From Pseudomonas costantinii (lineage in GTDB: Bacteria > Pseudomonadota > Gammaproteobacteria > Pseudomonadales > Pseudomonadaceae), in the NCBI RefSeq assembly GCF_001870435.1, contig NZ_MDDR01000007.1, forward strand, positions 354,269 to 418,268: a stretch of DNA of 64,000 nt, read 5' to 3'. How positions within the stretch are numbered: the stretch's first letter is position 1; every line of letters starts with the position of its first letter. A program made the translations under genes and the position numbers. The notes under the pieces were generated by a model. The model had not been told where the DNA came from. It made no database searches and saw only the letters and a program-made list of their open reading frames with translations. Shown here piece after piece: positions 18,879-28,774 of this stretch.

Positions 18879-20279
18879 TCAGGGGCGCGCCCTGCTCAAG
18901 TCATGAGGATGATCATCGGGGTCCGGGTGTTCCGGTAGCGCTTCAACTGCGGGCTCATCTGCCGGCGACTGCGGATCGGTTTCAGGGTTAGGGTCAGGGT
19001 CAGGGTCAGGGACTGCAGCTTGTTGCATTTGCTCCTGCACCACCGCCTCGTCTACCCGAGGATCCAGGCATGCCACGAGCGGCGAGCTGGACATGCTGTC
19101 GGGCATCGCAACGTGATGCAGCGGCGCATCGTCAACCTGATGCAGGTTGGTCACCGCCTTCGGCCGGATACGCCACACCAGGATCAACGCACACACGCTG
19201 AAAAACGCATACAACATGTGACTGCCAAACAGCTTCATGAGTACACCGGCCAACAGTGGCCCGATGCTCGCGCCGACGCCATAGGTCACCAGCAACATGG
19301 CCGTCAGCGACACCCGGCGATCACCTTCCACATGGTCGTTGGAAAACGCCACCGCTAACGGGTACAAGCAAAACTGCACCAGGGAACACAAGAACCCCGC
19401 CACGAACAGCACTTCCAACGGCACCTCTGTCAGCACGGCCAACGGCAACGCCGCCACCGCCAGACACAAGGCAAAGGAACGAATCAGCAATGCGCGATCG
19501 TAGCGATCCGACAACCATCCCAACGGCCACTGCACCACCAGCCCAGCGAAAATGCAGCACCCCATGAACAGACCAACCTGCTCGGTGGTCAGGCCTTGCT
19601 GGGAGGCATAGAGCGGCGCCAAACCGTAGAACGAACCCACAATCAACCCCGCGCCCAACACAGTACTCAGCGACTGCGGCACACGCTTGATAAAGAAGCG
19701 CGGCTCCATCGGCGCTGGATGCAGAGGGGCTGGGTGAATGCGTCGGGTCATAGCCACCGGCACCAGGCACAGCGCGAAGCACAGTGCGACCAGCATCAGC
19801 AATTCGAGGCCCAACTGTGGATGCATCACCAGGATCAGCTGACCCAGCACCAGCCCCAGGTAGGACGCAATCATATAGCCGCTGAACACCACGCCACGTT
19901 GCTTGGCATCTGCCTGCTCATTGAGCCAGCTTTCGATGACCATGTACTGGCACATCATCCCAAGCCCCACGATCATTCGCAGAACAATCCAGGCCGGCAG
20001 CCAGTTGATCAGACCGTGGCCCAACACCGCCGCCCCAACAATCCCGGCACAAGTGGCATAAGCCCGGATGTGTCCGACCCGGGCGATCAGGCGATGCCCG
20101 ATCTTGCCGCCCAGTACCAGACCAAAGTAGTTGGCCGCCATCAGCGCGCCCACCCACAGACTGTCAACATGGTCGGCCGCCAGGCGCAAGGCCAGGTAGG
20201 TACTGAGCAGGCCGGAGCCGATCAGCATCATCAAGGAGGCGAAGTAAAGGGCTCGAAAAGATTTCCAGATCTGGCGCAT
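18879..20279 (-). CDS. MFS transporter with an acidic Asp-Pro tail
   Basis: Inner-membrane transporter of 466 residues with twelve hydrophobic segments in residues 10-380, of the YcaD/sugar-type major facilitator group (loop LSDRYDRALLIR between helices 8 and 9; the first-half loop GKIGHRLIARVGHIRA replaces the usual DRxGRR). Substrate is unknown. The last 85 residues are a cytoplasmic tail without membrane segments, rich in Asp, Glu and Pro; it contains a DPDPDPNPETDP stretch encoded by a short GGGTCA tandem repeat (plus-strand sense). The gene stands alone, convergent with ycgR and sharing its terminator. Confidence 0.85.
   Translation of the reverse strand: MRQIWKSFRALYFASLMMLIGSGLLSTYLALRLAADHVDSLWVGALMAANYFGLVLGGKIGHRLIARVGHIRAYATCAGIVGAAVLGHGLINWLPAWIVLRMIVGLGMMCQYMVIESWLNEQADAKQRGVVFSGYMIASYLGLVLGQLILVMHPQLGLELLMLVALCFALCLVPVAMTRRIHPAPLHPAPMEPRFFIKRVPQSLSTVLGAGLIVGSFYGLAPLYASQQGLTTEQVGLFMGCCIFAGLVVQWPLGWLSDRYDRALLIRSFALCLAVAALPLAVLTEVPLEVLFVAGFLCSLVQFCLYPLAVAFSNDHVEGDRRVSLTAMLLVTYGVGASIGPLLAGVLMKLFGSHMLYAFFSVCALILVWRIRPKAVTNLHQVDDAPLHHVAMPDSMSSSPLVACLDPRVDEAVVQEQMQQAAVPDPDPDPNPETDPQSPADEPAVEALPEHPDPDDHPHDLSRARP
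18985..19012. repeat. GGGTCA hexanucleotide tandem repeat inside the MFS gene
   Basis: About four and a half copies of GGGT(C/T)A in a row encode the Asp-Pro run of the transporter tail. Because the unit is six bases, copy-number change would alter the tail length but not the frame. Confidence 0.7.
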
Positions 20280-20507
20280 CGGCGTTCCGAGCGGCTCCTT
20301 GCGGTGAGAGACAGGGCTATCGGCATGATAGTCCGGGGTTGCCGGGTCCGGACAGGCGATACGTGCTGTTTCCGGGGAATATTTTGCTTAATAGTTCAGA
20401 CGCTGTGTAGCCGCGTGCAAGGTACACAGATTGCGATAAATACACTGTGCACCTGCTGTGAACCCTGATCGCCGGCAAGGTTCGACTCGTGCTTGAAAAG
20501 CAGCCAC

Positions 20508-20543
20508 AAAAAAGCCCCGCCAGAACATTCTGGGCGGGGCTTT
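20508..20543 (-). terminator. terminator of the tRNA-Arg(CCT) gene
   Basis: GC-rich stem CCAAAGCCCCGCC / GGCGGGGCTTTT read on the minus strand and followed by six T, starting six bases after the tRNA. Confidence 0.9.
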
Positions 20544-20548
20544 GGATC

Positions 20549-20625
20549 TGGTGTCCCAGGGCCGGTTCGAACGGCCAACCTTCCCCTTAGGAGGGGGATG
20601 CTCTATCCAATTGAGCTACTGGGAC
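20549..20625 (-). tRNA. tRNA-Arg (anticodon CCT)
   Basis: The minus strand folds as a 77-base cloverleaf: acceptor GTCCCAG/CTGGGAC, D arm AGCTCAATTGGATAGAGC, anticodon loop CTCCTAA (anticodon CCT), T arm with GTTCGAA, and an encoded CCA end. It reads the rare AGG arginine codon. Confidence 0.96.
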
Positions 20626-20882
20626 AAATGACAGCCATCGAGCCAAGAGCGCAGCGACGGACGGCGTGCATGTTAACGGCCGAGGTGGGTTTTGTCATGT
20701 CGTCCGTGGGCTTTTTGAGTGTAGGCCGATCCCTGCCTGGAGAACCCTGGTTTCATCCAGCAAACACGGACACTTGGTGCCATCGTGCAAAATGCCCTAC
20801 CCCAAAACGCCATCATTGCAAATTGCAACCCCCCAAGGATTTAAAGTAGACTCAAATCATTGATTTTATTGAAGTAATAGAT

Positions 20883-20898
20883 TGGCACAACACCTGCA
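20883..20898 (+). promoter_or_regulatory. sigma-54-type promoter ahead of two small membrane-protein genes
   Basis: TGGCACAACACCTGCA has GG and GC exactly 10 bases apart and a full TGGCAC -24 element. It lies 54 bases before the first small gene, with no other gene between. The 250 bases upstream of it (20626-20882) show no reading frame I can support and would have to hold the activator site. No activator motif is recognised there. Confidence 0.72.
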
Positions 20899-20951
20899 CC
20901 GTTTCTCCTACAAGACCCACTCAGCCAAGGCGTTAAGCGGAGAACCTAACC

Positions 20952-21179
20952 ATGAACAGTGCCCTTCTGTTAGCCCTCAATACCGTAGCCCTGGCCACAC
21001 TGGTGATGCTCCATTTTCAACCAACCAGTAGCAATGATCCGGCACAGATCACTCAGGCCGTGCCGCACTATCTGCAACAACGCCCGCAACTGGCGGTGAT
21101 GACGCCTAACGCACAATCACCGGTACGCCTGACCCAAGGCAACCAATCTGCGCCTGCATCCGAACACTGGGTGTTCTGA
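20952..21179 (+). CDS. small membrane-anchored protein
   Basis: Protein of 75 residues, not recognised. Residues 3-21 are a single hydrophobic segment (ALLLALNTVALATLVMLHF), likely an uncleaved anchor; the remaining 54 residues are polar and Gln/Pro-rich (ITQAVPHYLQQRPQLAVM) and probably periplasmic. GCGGAG lies about ten bases before the ATG. It is the first gene behind a sigma-54-type promoter and is followed 11 bases later by another small membrane protein, so the two should be co-expressed. Confidence 0.65.
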   Translation: MNSALLLALNTVALATLVMLHFQPTSSNDPAQITQAVPHYLQQRPQLAVMTPNAQSPVRLTQGNQSAPASEHWVF

Positions 21180-21190
21180 GGAAATCGCTC

Positions 21191-21370
21191 ATGACTAAAA
21201 CTGCCTGGTTTTTTTTGTGCCTCACTGCCATCACTGGCATCACCGGCCTCAGCACCAGCGCTCAGGATGAGCAAACCACTGCGTTTATTGCCGCTGGCGT
21301 GTCTGCCAGCCTCCTGCTACTGAACCTTATCGTGGGGCGCCGAATCAAATTTGACCCGATTTTACGCTGA
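21191..21370 (+). CDS. tiny two-helix membrane protein
   Basis: A 59-residue frame from ATG 21191 to TGA 21370. It has two hydrophobic segments (AWFFLCLTAITGITGLS near 5-21; AFIAAGVSASLLLLNLIVG near 31-49), joined by an acidic loop AQDEQTT, and a basic end GRRIKFDPILR, so both ends are probably cytoplasmic. GAGG overlaps the end of the previous gene (TGAGG) at ribosome-binding distance. Coupling to the upstream 75-residue protein is inferred from the 11-base gap. Function unknown. Confidence 0.6.
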   Translation: MTKTAWFFLCLTAITGITGLSTSAQDEQTTAFIAAGVSASLLLLNLIVGRRIKFDPILR

Positions 21371-21759
21371 CCTTCCCTCCTCCACGCCCGACCTTATGTC
21401 GCCTCACACTCGTAAATCGGCAAATTGCCACTAGTCTTAATGTTAAGGGCAAAAGGCCACTTTGCTATAGGATGTGCGACCTAAAACCCTGTGCGGCTTG
21501 GGCTTGCGGGGAAATTGCGTTCGGATACCTCCCCGCAGAATAGTTTTCAAACCAGTCCGCAAAAATGCAAATGAGTGCTGGCATAAAGCCTTTAGGGAGT
21601 TCAATATTTGTCACAGAATTGACGCCAAGGAACTGTCAAATCTGAGGCATGATGCGGCCTCTTTGCAATTCGGGTTGAACTTTGGTCGTGAGCCTTGTCT
21701 TAACACTCATCTTGCGGCCAATTCCAATAACCGCTCCCCTGAACTAACCGGTTAAATAT
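21371..21759 (+). promoter_or_regulatory. amrZ control region
   Basis: 390 bases without a supported gene upstream of amrZ. A GAACTT at 21677-21682 followed after 15 bases by TCTTAA at 21698-21703 resembles an AlgU (sigma-22) promoter (GAACTT-N16-TCTGA), the sigma factor known to drive amrZ in P. aeruginosa, but the spacing is one short and the -10 imperfect. Treat as a candidate only. Confidence 0.35.
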
Positions 21760-22086
21760 ATGCGCCCATTGAAACAGGCAATTTATTCCAGCCGTACGGC
21801 TGACAAGTTCGTCGTACGTCTGCCAGACGGAATGCGGGAACGCATTGCCGAGGTGGCTCGCAATCATCATCGCAGCATGAACTCCGAAATCATCGCGCGC
21901 CTGGAGCAGAGCCTTATTCAGGAAGGTGCGCTGGGCGAAGAGTTGAGCATGCGCCTGGACAGCCCCGAGCTGTCACTGCACGAACGCGAACTGCTGCAGC
22001 GTTTTCGTCAGCTCTCCCACCGCCAGCAAAATGCTCTCGTCTCGCTTATCGCGCACGACGTTGAGGCGGCCGCAGAAGCCAATTGA
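21760..22086 (+). CDS. amrZ: ribbon-helix-helix regulator AmrZ
   Basis: Arc-family DNA-binding protein that in Pseudomonas represses flagellar genes and activates alginate and other matrix genes, thus sitting between motility and biofilm. The protein is 108 residues with an N-terminal arm [17 protein letters not shown], the ribbon strand [18 protein letters not shown] (DNA-contacting), helices with [17 protein letters not shown], and a C-terminal tetramerisation part [22 protein letters not shown]. It closely matches the P. aeruginosa protein I remember. It is followed by its own terminator and lies near the flagellar genes. Confidence 0.94.
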   Translation: MRPLKQAIYSSRTADKFVVRLPDGMRERIAEVARNHHRSMNSEIIARLEQSLIQEGALGEELSMRLDSPELSLHERELLQRFRQLSHRQQNALVSLIAHDVEAAAEAN

Positions 22087-22104
22087 TCTGCAACTGAAAG
22101 TCGA

Positions 22105-22129
22105 AGCCAGCCATGCGCTGGCTTTTTTT
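22105..22129 (+). terminator. terminator of amrZ
   Basis: Stem AGCCAGC/GCTGGCT with a CATGC loop followed by a run of seven T, 19 bases after the amrZ stop. Confidence 0.92.
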
Positions 22130-22187
22130 CGCCTGGGATTTGGGAAAGAGATACAAGGCGGAGGAAGATTTCCCCCGCCGAAAGGGA

Positions 22188-23630
22188 TCAGAGCAGAAAG
22201 ATCGTCGCCAACCCCAAGAAGATAAAGAAGCCACCACTGTCGGTCATCGCCGTAATCATCACACTGGCGCCCATTGCAGGGTCGCGCCCAAGGCGCGCCA
22301 AGGTCATAGGGATCAACACCCCCATCAACGCAGCCAGCAGCAAATTAAGAGTCATGGCGGCAGTCATCACGACGCCCAGCGACCAACTGCCATACAGCAA
22401 ATAGGCCACGACACCGATCACGCCACCCCACACCAAGCCATTGATCAACCCCACCGCCAGCTCCTTGCGCATGAGGCGCGAGGTATTGCCGGTGTTGACC
22501 TGGTCGAGTGCCATGGCGCGCACGATCATAGTGATTGTCTGGTTACCAGAGTTGCCACCAATACCCGCAACGATAGGCATCAACGCTGCCAGAGCTACCA
22601 GCTTCTCAATCGAGCCTTCAAACAACCCGATCACCCGCGAAGCGATGAACGCAGTGATCAAGTTGACAGCTAGCCAGGCCCAGCGGTTACGCAGCGAACG
22701 CCAGACCGAAGCAAAGATATCTTCCTCTTCACGCAGACCCGCCATATTGAGGACTTCGGTTTCACTTTCCTCACGGATCAGGTCGACCATTTCATCAATG
22801 GTCAGACGACCGATCAGCTTGCCGTTCTTATCGACCACCGGGGCCGAGATCAAATCATAACGCTCGAACGCCTGAGCGGCATCGTAGGCGTCCTCATCCG
22901 GATGGAAACCAACCGGATCGCTCGCCATAACGTCCGCGACCATCTTCTCCGGATCATTGACCAGCAGGCGCTTGATTGGCAAAACACCCTTGAGAATGCC
23001 TTCGTAGTCAACCACAAACAATTTGTCGGTGTGGCCAGGCAGCTCTTTGAGGCGGCGCAGGTAACGCAGCACCACTTCCAGACTAACGTCTTCACGGATG
23101 GTGACCATCTCGAAGTCCATCAGCGCGCCGACCTGATCTTCATCATAAGACAGTGCGGAGCGCACACGCTCACGCTGCTGACTGTCGAGAGCCTCCATCA
23201 GCTCATGGACGACATCACGAGGCAGCTCAGGAGCCAGGTCAGCCAGTTCGTCCGCATCCATCTCCTTGGCCGCAGCCAGGAGTTCTTGATCGTCCATGTC
23301 GGCGATCAGCGTTTCACGGACCGAGTCAGATACTTCGAGGAGGATGTCGCCGTCGCGATCAGCCTTGACCAACTGCCAGAGGGTCAGTCGATCATCCAGC
23401 GGCAAGGCTTCGAGGATATAGGCGACGTCGGCGGAATGCAGGTCATCGAGTTTGCGCTGCAGCTCGACGAGATTTTGCCGGTGCACCAGGTTTTCAACGC
23501 GGTCGTGATTCGGACCTTCCTGGCGGTGCGTGAGATCTTCGACCACGCGCTGGCGCTGCAGCAGCTCGATGACTTGAGCCAGACGATCCTGCAGGCTTTC
23601 TTGTGTTTTCTTTACTTCTACTTCGGTCAT
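22188..23630 (-). CDS. mgtE: magnesium transporter MgtE
   Basis: Mg2+-gated channel of the inner membrane, 480 residues from the ATG at 23630 (MTEVEVKKTQESLQDRLAQV). Parts in order: N-terminal superhelical MgtE domain about 45-150 (ELPRDVVHELMEAL), two CBS domains about 155-280 (LPIKRLLVNDPEKMVADVM; LISAPVVDKNGKLIGRLTID), a connecting helix, then five membrane helices with the pore signature PIVAGIGGNSGNQTI and GASVMITAMTDSGGFFIFLGLAT at the end. An ATG 30 bases upstream would add ten residues without family support. It stands alone. Confidence 0.95.
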   Translation of the reverse strand: MTEVEVKKTQESLQDRLAQVIELLQRQRVVEDLTHRQEGPNHDRVENLVHRQNLVELQRKLDDLHSADVAYILEALPLDDRLTLWQLVKADRDGDILLEVSDSVRETLIADMDDQELLAAAKEMDADELADLAPELPRDVVHELMEALDSQQRERVRSALSYDEDQVGALMDFEMVTIREDVSLEVVLRYLRRLKELPGHTDKLFVVDYEGILKGVLPIKRLLVNDPEKMVADVMASDPVGFHPDEDAYDAAQAFERYDLISAPVVDKNGKLIGRLTIDEMVDLIREESETEVLNMAGLREEEDIFASVWRSLRNRWAWLAVNLITAFIASRVIGLFEGSIEKLVALAALMPIVAGIGGNSGNQTITMIVRAMALDQVNTGNTSRLMRKELAVGLINGLVWGGVIGVVAYLLYGSWSLGVVMTAAMTLNLLLAALMGVLIPMTLARLGRDPAMGASVMITAMTDSGGFFIFLGLATIFLL

Positions 23631-23933
23631 AGGCGAACTCCACTCCCAGCAGCGGGGCACGCCGGAAGGATCAATCAGTCAATTCATGATTGGTAAAGCG
23701 GGGTACTGAGCAACTACTGGGTAAGTCCATGGAGGTATTCCACAAGCCCCGGCGGGGCTGACGGGCGCAATGATACACGCTGCGTGCGCTTTTAACGTTA
23801 AAAAACTGGAAAGAACAAGCGCTTGCGAGCCAAAGCTGAGCATTGGCTGCATCTATGAACTGCGACGACGTGGCCCGAAGGGAAAACACATGGGAGGGGA
23901 GAAAAAGCACAAATCCTACACAAACCCCAGACG
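23631..23933. other. intergenic region between mgtE and the tRNA cluster
   Basis: About 300 bases that include the mgtE upstream region. I see no supported gene, tRNA or strong repeat. Confidence 0.5.
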
Positions 23934-23962
23934 GCAAAAAGCCCGCACTAGGCGGGCTTTTT
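23934..23962 (-). terminator. terminator of the tRNA cluster
   Basis: Stem GCCCGC/GCGGGC flanked by A and T runs, eight bases beyond the 3' end of the last tRNA-Arg on the minus strand. Confidence 0.88.
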
Positions 23963-23969
23963 GTTTGTA

Positions 23970-24046
23970 TGGTGCACTCGACAGGATTCGAACCTGTGAC
24001 CGCTCGGTTCGTAGCCGAGTACTCTATCCAGCTGAGCTACGAGTGC
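23970..24046 (-). tRNA. tRNA-Arg (anticodon ACG), copy 1
   Basis: Minus-strand 77-base cloverleaf with acceptor GCACTCG/CGAGTGC, anticodon arm CTCGG-CTACGAA-CCGAG (anticodon ACG, to be modified to ICG), GTTCGAATC T loop and encoded CCA. Identical over its length to the next copy. Confidence 0.96.
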
Positions 24047-24118
24047 AGATTGTGTTTTTAGACCAGATCACAACTGGTTGAAGCCGAATCACCTGCATTG
24101 CTGCAACTGACTCTTAAA

Positions 24119-24195
24119 TGGTGCACTCGACAGGATTCGAACCTGTGACCGCTCGGTTCGTAGCCGAGTACTCTATCCAGCTGAGCTACGAGTGC
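24119..24195 (-). tRNA. tRNA-Arg (anticodon ACG), copy 2
   Basis: Same 77-base sequence as the copy at 23970-24046, 72 bases away in the same orientation, probably one transcript with tRNA-Ser upstream. Confidence 0.96.
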
Positions 24196-24302
24196 ATTTG
24201 TTGCCGCGCATTATAGGCCGTTCAATCTCTATGTAAAGCTATTTTTTCGTTTAATTTCAACAACTTACGAAAAAACCAGATTGCAACGTACTAAGCAAAT
24301 AA

Positions 24303-24393
24303 TGGCGGAGAACGGGGGATTCGAACCCCCGACACCCTTTTGAGGTGTACTCCCTTAGCAGGGGAGCGCCTTCGGCCACTCGGCCAGCTCTCC
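24303..24393 (-). tRNA. tRNA-Ser (anticodon GCT)
   Basis: Minus-strand 91-base class II tRNA: acceptor GGAGAGC, D arm GGCCGAGTGGCCGAAGGC, anticodon loop CTGCTAA (GCT), a long variable arm ACACCTCAAAAGGGTGT, T arm with GTTCGAATC and encoded CCA. Confidence 0.96.
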
Positions 24394-24455
24394 GCAACAC
24401 GGGGCGTATATTAACCACGTTCATCCCCGTTTGCAAACATAAAAAACGATAAAAA

Positions 24456-24644
24456 TTAAAGGCTTGGTTCTTCGTCCTTCTCTTTCTTGATCCGCAGGTA
24501 GATTTCCTCGCGGTGGACCGCTACCTCTTTCGGAGCGTTAACCCCGATACGCACTTGATTGCCTTTGACGCCGAGCACGGTCACGGTGATTTCGCCATCA
24601 CCGATAATCAGGCTTTCTGCGCAACGACGAGTCAAAATCAACAT
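24456..24644 (-). CDS. rsmA: carbon storage regulator CsrA/RsmA
   Basis: Small RNA-binding dimer that represses translation at GGA-containing leaders; in Pseudomonas it forms the Gac/Rsm switch controlling secondary metabolites and motility. From ATG 24644 the product is 62 residues beginning [20 protein letters not shown] with the conserved RNA-binding [18 protein letters not shown] lies just before this ATG; an in-frame start 18 bases upstream lacks family support. It follows lysC as in other pseudomonads. Confidence 0.96.
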   Translation of the reverse strand: MLILTRRCAESLIIGDGEITVTVLGVKGNQVRIGVNAPKEVAVHREEIYLRIKKEKDEEPSL

Positions 24645-24816
24645 ACCTTTCACCTCACGCATTTCAGTTCAGGAACAACAGTCTGCAAAAAAAGGCCTTC
24701 GACCTACGGCCAAAAGCCATAGTCCTACCGCCTAAGTATTGTCGAGCCCACGCAAAACAACATGCGCCCTACAAAAAAATGAAAGGCGCGGTAAACCGCG
24801 CCTTCCTGGCATTGCA

Positions 24817-26058
24817 TCACTCGCCCTGTCGGGCCGGAGCGTCCAGTTCAAAAGCGGTATGCAGCGCGCGCACAGCCAGTTCCAGGTACTTCTCTTCAAT
24901 CACCACCGAGACTTTGATTTCCGACGTGGAAATCATCTGGATGTTGATGCTTTCCTTGGCCAGGGCCTCGAACATACGGCTGGCAACGCCGGCGTGGGAA
25001 CGCATGCCCACACCCACGATCGACACCTTGGCAATCTTGGTATCGCCGACCACTTCACGGGCGCCAATCTCGCTCGCGGTGTTCTCCAGGATCTTGTGGG
25101 CCGCATCGTACTCGTTGCGGTGCACAGTGAAGGTGAAATCGGTGGTGTTATCGTGCGAAACGTTCTGCACGATCATGTCGACTTCAATATTGGCGCTACT
25201 GATAGGGCCGAGGATCTTGAACGCCACGCCCGGAGTATCCGGCACGCCACGGATCGTCAGCTTGGCTTCATCGCGGTTGAAAGCGATGCCGGAAATGATC
25301 GGCTGTTCCATGGATTCCTCTTCATCAATAGTAATGAGGGTGCCCGGACCCTCTTTGAAGCTGTGCAATACGCGCAGCGGAACGTTGTACTTGCCGGCAA
25401 ACTCCACCGCGCGGATCTGCAACACCTTGGAACCGAGGCTGGCCATTTCCAGCATCTCTTCAAAGGTGATCTTCTCCAGGCGCTGCGCCACAGACACAAC
25501 ACGCGGATCAGTGGTGTAGACGCCATCCACATCGGTGTAGATCTGGCATTCATCGGCCTTGAGAGCCGCTGCCAATGCCACCCCGGTAGTGTCCGAACCA
25601 CCACGCCCCAGCGTGGTAATGTTGCCGTGCTCATCCACACCCTGGAACCCTGCTACAACTACCACGCGCCCGGCTTTGAGATCAGTACGAATTTTCTGAT
25701 CATCAATCTGCAGGATGCGCGCCTTGGTATGTGCGCTGTCGGTCAGGATGCGCACCTGACTGCCAGTGTAGGACACCGCAGGCACGCCACGCCTGTTCAG
25801 CGCCATTGCCAACAGGGCAATGGTCACCTGCTCGCCGGTGGACACAATCACATCCAGTTCGCGCGGCAGCGGTTGTTGATCGCCACTGATGGCCTTGGCC
25901 AGATCGATCAGGCGATTGGTCTCGCCGCTCATGGCCGACAGCACCACTACCAGGTCGTCGCCGGCATCGCGGAATTTCTTAACCTTGTCGGCAACCTGCT
26001 CGATTCTTTCGACAGAGCCGACCGAGGTGCCTCCAAATTTCTGTACGATCAAAGCCAT
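24817..26058 (-). CDS. lysC: aspartate kinase
   Basis: Phosphorylates aspartate, first step to lysine, threonine, methionine and diaminopimelate; usually feedback-inhibited. The protein is 413 residues: N-terminal kinase with IVQKFGGTSVGSVERI at 4-19, the TLGRGGSDTTGVALA nucleotide motif near 168-182 and DVDGVYTTDPR near 205; two C-terminal ACT domains (IIIS-type GIAFNRDEAKLTIRGVPDTPGVAFKIL and VSIVGVGMRSHAGVASRMFEAL). The order alaS-lysC-rsmA on one strand matches P. aeruginosa PA0903-PA0905. Confidence 0.97.
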   Translation of the reverse strand: MALIVQKFGGTSVGSVERIEQVADKVKKFRDAGDDLVVVLSAMSGETNRLIDLAKAISGDQQPLPRELDVIVSTGEQVTIALLAMALNRRGVPAVSYTGSQVRILTDSAHTKARILQIDDQKIRTDLKAGRVVVVAGFQGVDEHGNITTLGRGGSDTTGVALAAALKADECQIYTDVDGVYTTDPRVVSVAQRLEKITFEEMLEMASLGSKVLQIRAVEFAGKYNVPLRVLHSFKEGPGTLITIDEEESMEQPIISGIAFNRDEAKLTIRGVPDTPGVAFKILGPISSANIEVDMIVQNVSHDNTTDFTFTVHRNEYDAAHKILENTASEIGAREVVGDTKIAKVSIVGVGMRSHAGVASRMFEALAKESINIQMISTSEIKVSVVIEEKYLELAVRALHTAFELDAPARQGE

Positions 26059-26155
26059 TTCTAAGCCGCCTCAGCCCGTAAAGGGGCGCCCAATAAACAA
26101 ATCTTCCAGCAACCGAACAAGCCCATGACTAGACCATGGGCTCATTAACAGCGCC

Positions 26156-28774
26156 TTAAATGCCTGCCTCGACGAACGGCACGGTCAGGGCCAGGGCCGC
26201 ATCCAGGGAGCCGGCGTCCACACCACCGCCTTGCGCCATATCCGGACGACCACCGCCCTTCCCGCCCACTGCCGCGGCGGCTTGCTTCATCAAATCACCA
26301 GCCTTGAGTTGGCCAGTCAGGTCCTTGGTTACACCGGCAACCAGAACGACCTTTTCCTCATGGACACCGCCGAGCAGGATCACTGCGCGGCCGAGCTTGT
26401 TCTTCAACTGATCGACCAAGGCCAACAGCGCCTTGCCGTCCTGACCGTCCAGACGCACAGCCAGGACTTTCACACCTTTGACGTCCAGCGCGCTGGCCGA
26501 CAGATCGTCGCCCGCCGCACTGGCTGCCTTGGCCTGCAACTGCTCCAACTGCTTCTCCAGCGCACGGTTGCGCTCCAGGACAGCGGACAGTTTGTCGATC
26601 AGGTTGTCGCGGCTACCCTTGACCAGGCCCGCCGCTTCCTTGAGTTGTTCTTCAGCTGCATTGAGGTAGGCCAGGGCCGCAGCACCGGTCACCGCTTCAA
26701 TACGACGCACACCAGAAGCCACACCACCTTCGCTGATGATTTTCAGCAGGCCGATATCGCCGGTGCGGTTGGCGTGAATACCGCCACACAGCTCCACCGA
26801 GAAGCTGCCGCCCATGCTCAGCACGCGCACTTCGTCGCCGTACTTCTCGCCAAACAGCGCCATGGCGCCTTTCTTTTTAGCGGTTTCGATATCGGTTTCT
26901 TCGGTTTCAACCGCACTGTTCTTGCGAATCTCGGCGTTGACGATGTCTTCCAAGGCCTTGATCTGCTCAGGTTTGATCGCTTCGAAGTGGCTGAAGTCAA
27001 AACGCAGGCGTTGACTGTCAACCAACGAACCTTTCTGCTGCACATGCTCACCCAATACCTGACGCAACGCGGCGTGCAGCAGGTGAGTAGCGGAGTGGTT
27101 CAAAGCGGTTGCATGCCGAACGTCAGCATCGACCTGAGTGTCTACCGGCGCGCCTACCGTCAAGTTACCCAACACCAGCACACCGTGGTGCAGGAAAGCA
27201 CCGCCGGTCTTGGTGGTATCGCGCACGTCAAAACGACCGGACGTCGAACTCAGGAAACCACAGTCACCGACTTGGCCACCGGACTCAGCGTAAAACGGTG
27301 TCTGGTCAAGGACCACAACCGCTTCTTCACCCTCATTCAAGACGTCGACCGACTTGCCATCTTTATAGATAGCAACAATTTTTGCCGAGCCCACAGTGGC
27401 GTTGTAGCCGGTGAACTCAGTCGGTACGTCAACCTTGACCAGGGTGTTGTAGTCCAAGCCAAAGGAGCTGGCGGAACGGGCGCGAACGCGCTGGGCTTCC
27501 ATCTCACGCTCAAAACCCGCTTCATCGACGGTCAACTCGCGTTCGCGGGCGATATCAGCGGTCAGGTCCATCGGGAAGCCGTAGGTGTCGTACAGCTTGA
27601 ACACCACGTCGCCCGGCACCACGGTGCCTTTGAGTTCAGCCAGGTCCTGTTCCAGAATCTTCAGGCCATGCTCCAGTGTCTTGGAGAACTGCTCTTCTTC
27701 GGCCTTGAGCACGCGCTCGATGTTGTCTTGCTGCTGCTTGAGTTCCGGGAAGGCTTCGCCCATCTCGGCTACCAGCGCGGCAACGATTTTGTAGAAGAAG
27801 CTGCCGGTGGCGCCCAGCTTGTTACCGTGACGGCAGGCGCGACGGATGATACGGCGCAGCACATAACCACGACCTTCGTTCGACGGCAGCACGCCGTCAG
27901 CAATCAGGAAACCGCAAGAACGGATGTGGTCCGACACAACCTTGAGCGAAGACTGGCTTTCGTTGGCACAGCCAATAGCAGCGGCCGAAGCGCTCAGCAG
28001 GTTGGTGAACAGGTCGATTTCGTAGTTGGAGTGAACGTGCTGCATCACCGCACTGATCCGCTCCAGGCCCATGCCGGTGTCCACCGACGGCGCCGGCAGT
28101 GGATGCAACACGCCATCGGCGGTGCGGTTGAACTGCATGAACACGTTGTTCCAGATCTCGATGTAACGGTCGCCGTCTTCTTCCGGCGAGCCCGGCGGGC
28201 CACCCCAGATGTCGGCGCCGTGATCATAGAAAATCTCGGTGCAGGGGCCGCACGGGCCGGTATCGCCCATGGTCCAGAAGTTGTCGGAGGCGTACGGCGC
28301 GCCCTTGTTGTCGCCGATGCGGATCATGCGCTCGACCGGCACACCGATTTCTTTGGTCCAGATGTCATACGCTTCGTCGTCGGTTGCGTAGACGGTGACC
28401 CAGAGTTTTTCCTTCGGCAACTTCAGCACGCCGGTCAGGAAAGTCCAGGCAAAGGTGATCGCATCTTTCTTGAAATAATCGCCGAAGCTGAAGTTACCCA
28501 GCATCTCGAAAAAAGTGTGGTGGCGGGCGGTGTAACCCACGTTTTCCAGGTCGCTGTTCTTGCCGCCGGCGCGTACGCACTTCTGGCTGCTGGTGGCGCG
28601 GGTGTAAGCGCGCTTTTCCTGGCCCAGGAAGCAGTCCTTGAACTGGTTCATGCCCGCGTTGGTGAACAGCAGGGTTGGGTCATTGCCTGGGATCAAGGAG
28701 CTGGAGGCTACACGGGTGTGGCCTTGCTCTTCGAAGAAGCGAAGGAAGGCTTCACGGATTTCTGCGCTTTTCAT
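26156..28774 (-). CDS. alaS: alanyl-tRNA synthetase
   Basis: Charges tRNA-Ala and edits mischarged Ser and Gly. From ATG 28774 ([22 protein letters not shown]) it is 872 residues, close to the E. coli length; a start 66 bases upstream adds a non-family extension. GGAAG precedes the chosen ATG. Class II catalytic core about 1-460 ([30 protein letters not shown]); editing domain with [12 protein letters not shown] near 565 and [13 protein letters not shown] near 664 providing zinc ligands; C-terminal DHHA1 domain with the glycine-rich [15 protein letters not shown] near the end. Confidence 0.97.
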   Translation of the reverse strand: MKSAEIREAFLRFFEEQGHTRVASSSLIPGNDPTLLFTNAGMNQFKDCFLGQEKRAYTRATSSQKCVRAGGKNSDLENVGYTARHHTFFEMLGNFSFGDYFKKDAITFAWTFLTGVLKLPKEKLWVTVYATDDEAYDIWTKEIGVPVERMIRIGDNKGAPYASDNFWTMGDTGPCGPCTEIFYDHGADIWGGPPGSPEEDGDRYIEIWNNVFMQFNRTADGVLHPLPAPSVDTGMGLERISAVMQHVHSNYEIDLFTNLLSASAAAIGCANESQSSLKVVSDHIRSCGFLIADGVLPSNEGRGYVLRRIIRRACRHGNKLGATGSFFYKIVAALVAEMGEAFPELKQQQDNIERVLKAEEEQFSKTLEHGLKILEQDLAELKGTVVPGDVVFKLYDTYGFPMDLTADIARERELTVDEAGFEREMEAQRVRARSASSFGLDYNTLVKVDVPTEFTGYNATVGSAKIVAIYKDGKSVDVLNEGEEAVVVLDQTPFYAESGGQVGDCGFLSSTSGRFDVRDTTKTGGAFLHHGVLVLGNLTVGAPVDTQVDADVRHATALNHSATHLLHAALRQVLGEHVQQKGSLVDSQRLRFDFSHFEAIKPEQIKALEDIVNAEIRKNSAVETEETDIETAKKKGAMALFGEKYGDEVRVLSMGGSFSVELCGGIHANRTGDIGLLKIISEGGVASGVRRIEAVTGAAALAYLNAAEEQLKEAAGLVKGSRDNLIDKLSAVLERNRALEKQLEQLQAKAASAAGDDLSASALDVKGVKVLAVRLDGQDGKALLALVDQLKNKLGRAVILLGGVHEEKVVLVAGVTKDLTGQLKAGDLMKQAAAAVGGKGGGRPDMAQGGGVDAGSLDAALALTVPFVEAGI

